A DNA stretch of 64,000 bases from JAKAGZ01 sp963783855 (GTDB lineage Bacteria > Bacteroidota > Ignavibacteria > Ignavibacteriales > Ignavibacteriaceae): the NCBI GenBank assembly GCA_963783855.1, contig CAWAPE010000004.1, forward strand, positions 434,001-498,000, given 5' to 3'. The first letter of the stretch is position 1. The number at the start of each line of letters is the position of its first letter. The position numbers and the translations under genes were made by a program. Below, in pieces: positions 62,946-64,000 of the stretch. The notes beneath the pieces were generated by a model. The model ran no database searches, was not told the DNA's origin, and worked only from the letters and a program-made list of their open reading frames with translations.

Positions 62946-63341
62946 GATATTTTTCATCAGACCTGTTTTGATGCCATCTGTAAGCGACTTTTTTTTCCAG
63001 TCTATCTTATCTATCAATACATGAACAGTCTTCACGTCAACACAGACATCACCATTTTCATTTTTACATTTATATTGTAATTCAAAAGATGAGGTTTTTA
63101 TTTTTGTAACTCCCACCTCAACCGAAATTGTCTGTCCGTAAGTAATTGGCTTGTGATATCTTGCCTCGCTGTGCAAAATCGGGACTACATAATCATCATT
63201 TGCCCAGTAGTCTTCACCGAGATTAAAACTATCAATTAATCCTTCATATGCTGCGTGTGTCAGCTCATAAATCCGGGCATAAAATAATATGCCGGCGGGA
63301 TCACAATCATAAAAGTTAATGGTCTTTTCATACAAGTACAT
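62934..63341 (-). CDS. Hotdog-fold acyl-CoA thioesterase, likely DHNA-CoA hydrolase
   Basis: The 135-residue product is a 4HBT hotdog thioesterase with the active-site segment FYDCDPAGILFYARIYELTHAAYE split over residues about 10-33 (Asp in CDPAG), followed by the KPITYGQTISVEVGVTKI strand. DHNA-CoA must be hydrolysed to free DHNA before MenA acts, and a hotdog protein does this in cyanobacteria and enteric bacteria. Its position next to a men operon lacking any other hydrolase makes that role likely, though the substrate is inferred. The gene is convergent with menE. The next 235 bp (63342-63576) hold only the peroxiredoxin promoter region. Confidence 0.83.
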   Translation of the reverse strand: MYLYEKTINFYDCDPAGILFYARIYELTHAAYEGLIDSFNLGEDYWANDDYVVPILHSEARYHKPITYGQTISVEVGVTKIKTSSFELQYKCKNENGDVCVDVKTVHVLIDKIDWKKKSLTDGIKTGLMKNISVK

Positions 63342-63520
63342 TGGTGTTCTCCCAACTAATCAGGTTTATAAAAACAAGTCGATATAACTGTGACAAATAT
63401 ATAAAAAACCAGTCAATTGATGTATATTTCAACAAACCCTGGTAATATTATTCAAGAATTAGGTTTTTTAGCAAATTCATCCTCCCATTTTTTGAAAAAG
63501 TCACTAACAGTCTGTAACTT

Positions 63521-63549
63521 TGGTGTTCAAATCTAATCTTATTTATAAA
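63521..63549 (+). promoter_or_regulatory. Possible promoter of the peroxiredoxin gene
   Basis: TTGGTG (63521-63526) and TATAAA (63544-63549) are 17 bases apart, a fair match to a -35/-10 pair. An AAGGAG ribosome-binding site follows at 63565-63570, six bases before the start codon, which is unusually strong for this genome. Confidence 0.35.
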
Positions 63550-63576
63550 ATATACGTGAGCAAAAAGGAGACAAGT

Positions 63577-64000
63577 ATGATATCATTAAGAAAACAATTT
63601 CCGGAATTTAAGAAAACTGCAGTAGTATCACTTGAAGCAGGAAAAGAATTTAAGACAATAACTTCTGAAGATTATAAAGCAGATGGTAAATGGATGATAA
63701 TGTTCTGGTATCCGAAAGATTTTACCTTCGTTTGCCCTACAGAGATTGCAACATTTAACAAAAATTTTGATGAGTTTGCAAAGAAAAACACTGTACTTTA
63801 CGGAGCTTCAACAGATTCAGAATTTGTCCATTTAGCCTGGAGAAATAACCATAATGATCTGAGAGATCTGAAATTTCCTCTTATTGCTGATACTTCCAAA
63901 TCATTAGCTGATGAACTTGGAATTCTTGAAGCTGACGAAAAAGTAGCTTACCGTGCAACTTTCATCGTAGATCCTGAGGGAATTATTCGTTGGATTTCTG
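63577..64000 (+). CDS. Peroxiredoxin, AhpC type (3' end outside window)
   Basis: The frame runs from the ATG at 63577 to the window edge (141 residues seen). It has the peroxiredoxin core: MFWYPKDFTFVCPTEIATFN with the peroxidatic cysteine in VCPTE (about residue 50), GASTDSEFVHLAW, DLKFPLIADTSKSLADELGI and ATFIVDPEG. It reduces hydrogen peroxide and alkyl hydroperoxides in the cytoplasm using an AhpF/thioredoxin-type reductase. The resolving cysteine, expected later, is outside the window. The strong AAGGAG site suggests high expression. Confidence 0.93.
   Translation, partial: MISLRKQFPEFKKTAVVSLEAGKEFKTITSEDYKADGKWMIMFWYPKDFTFVCPTEIATFNKNFDEFAKKNTVLYGASTDSEFVHLAWRNNHNDLRDLKFPLIADTSKSLADELGILEADEKVAYRATFIVDPEGIIRWIS

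Overview
The window is AT-rich and most likely comes from a member of the Ignavibacteria (Bacteroidota/Chlorobi lineage). The first gene ends in a type IX secretion (T9SS) sorting domain with the NYPNPFNPST signature typical of that class. Other pointers are a gingipain-type (C25) peptidase with a T9SS tail, a full Bat (aerotolerance) operon, several OmpP1-like barrels, and start regions that mostly lack a Shine-Dalgarno sequence. No rRNA, tRNA or CRISPR array was seen. The class assignment is an inference from protein signatures.

Layout. 1-5022 (+): multiheme c-type cytochromes: a T9SS-exported cytochrome (partial), a tetraheme c554-like protein, then a barrel / 14-heme cytochrome / lipoprotein cytochrome trio that looks like a porin-cytochrome electron conduit. 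5.1-10.5 kb (-): a DUF559 gene broken by a stop codon, then a housekeeping operon (B12-binding subunit, HIT, PLP enzyme, kdsB, gatC, plsC, M48 protease). 10.6-19.5 kb (-): a small metal-binding secreted protein and the complete operon moxR, DUF58, accessory gene, batA to batE. 19.7-31.6 kb: a vWA lipoprotein, rlmI, a metal-less phosphoesterase/propeller protein, a HAD phosphatase, a frameshifted outer-membrane protein and a 1784-aa C25 peptidase. 31.7-39.3 kb: a surface-polysaccharide cluster, more AT-rich than its surroundings, with a truncated GT6 gene. 39.3-46.2 kb: a GNAT remnant, iorBA, and the EnvC-like / DUF4292 / TPR lipoprotein trio. 46.3-51.5 kb (+): an ATP-grasp protein, small envelope proteins, twin tyrosine-rich lipoproteins and an OmpP1-like barrel. 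51.6-54.6 kb: an accessory patch with a HEPN-like gene and rsgA bracketed by two tandem repeat pairs of 180-bp period. 54.7-63.3 kb: a menaquinone operon menF-D-H-B-A-C-E, with a convergent hotdog thioesterase. 63.6 kb to the end: a peroxiredoxin (partial).

How it fits together. The menaquinone genes would feed quinol-dependent respiration, and the cytochrome cluster could carry electrons across the outer membrane. T9SS-related elements recur (sorting tails at 0.6 and 26.3 kb, a PorU-like peptidase, a PorV/OmpP1-like barrel at 50.1 kb). Several genes carry single-base disruptions (DUF559, the outer-membrane protein at 25 kb, menD, possibly rsgA). Some lie in homopolymers and may be assembly errors.
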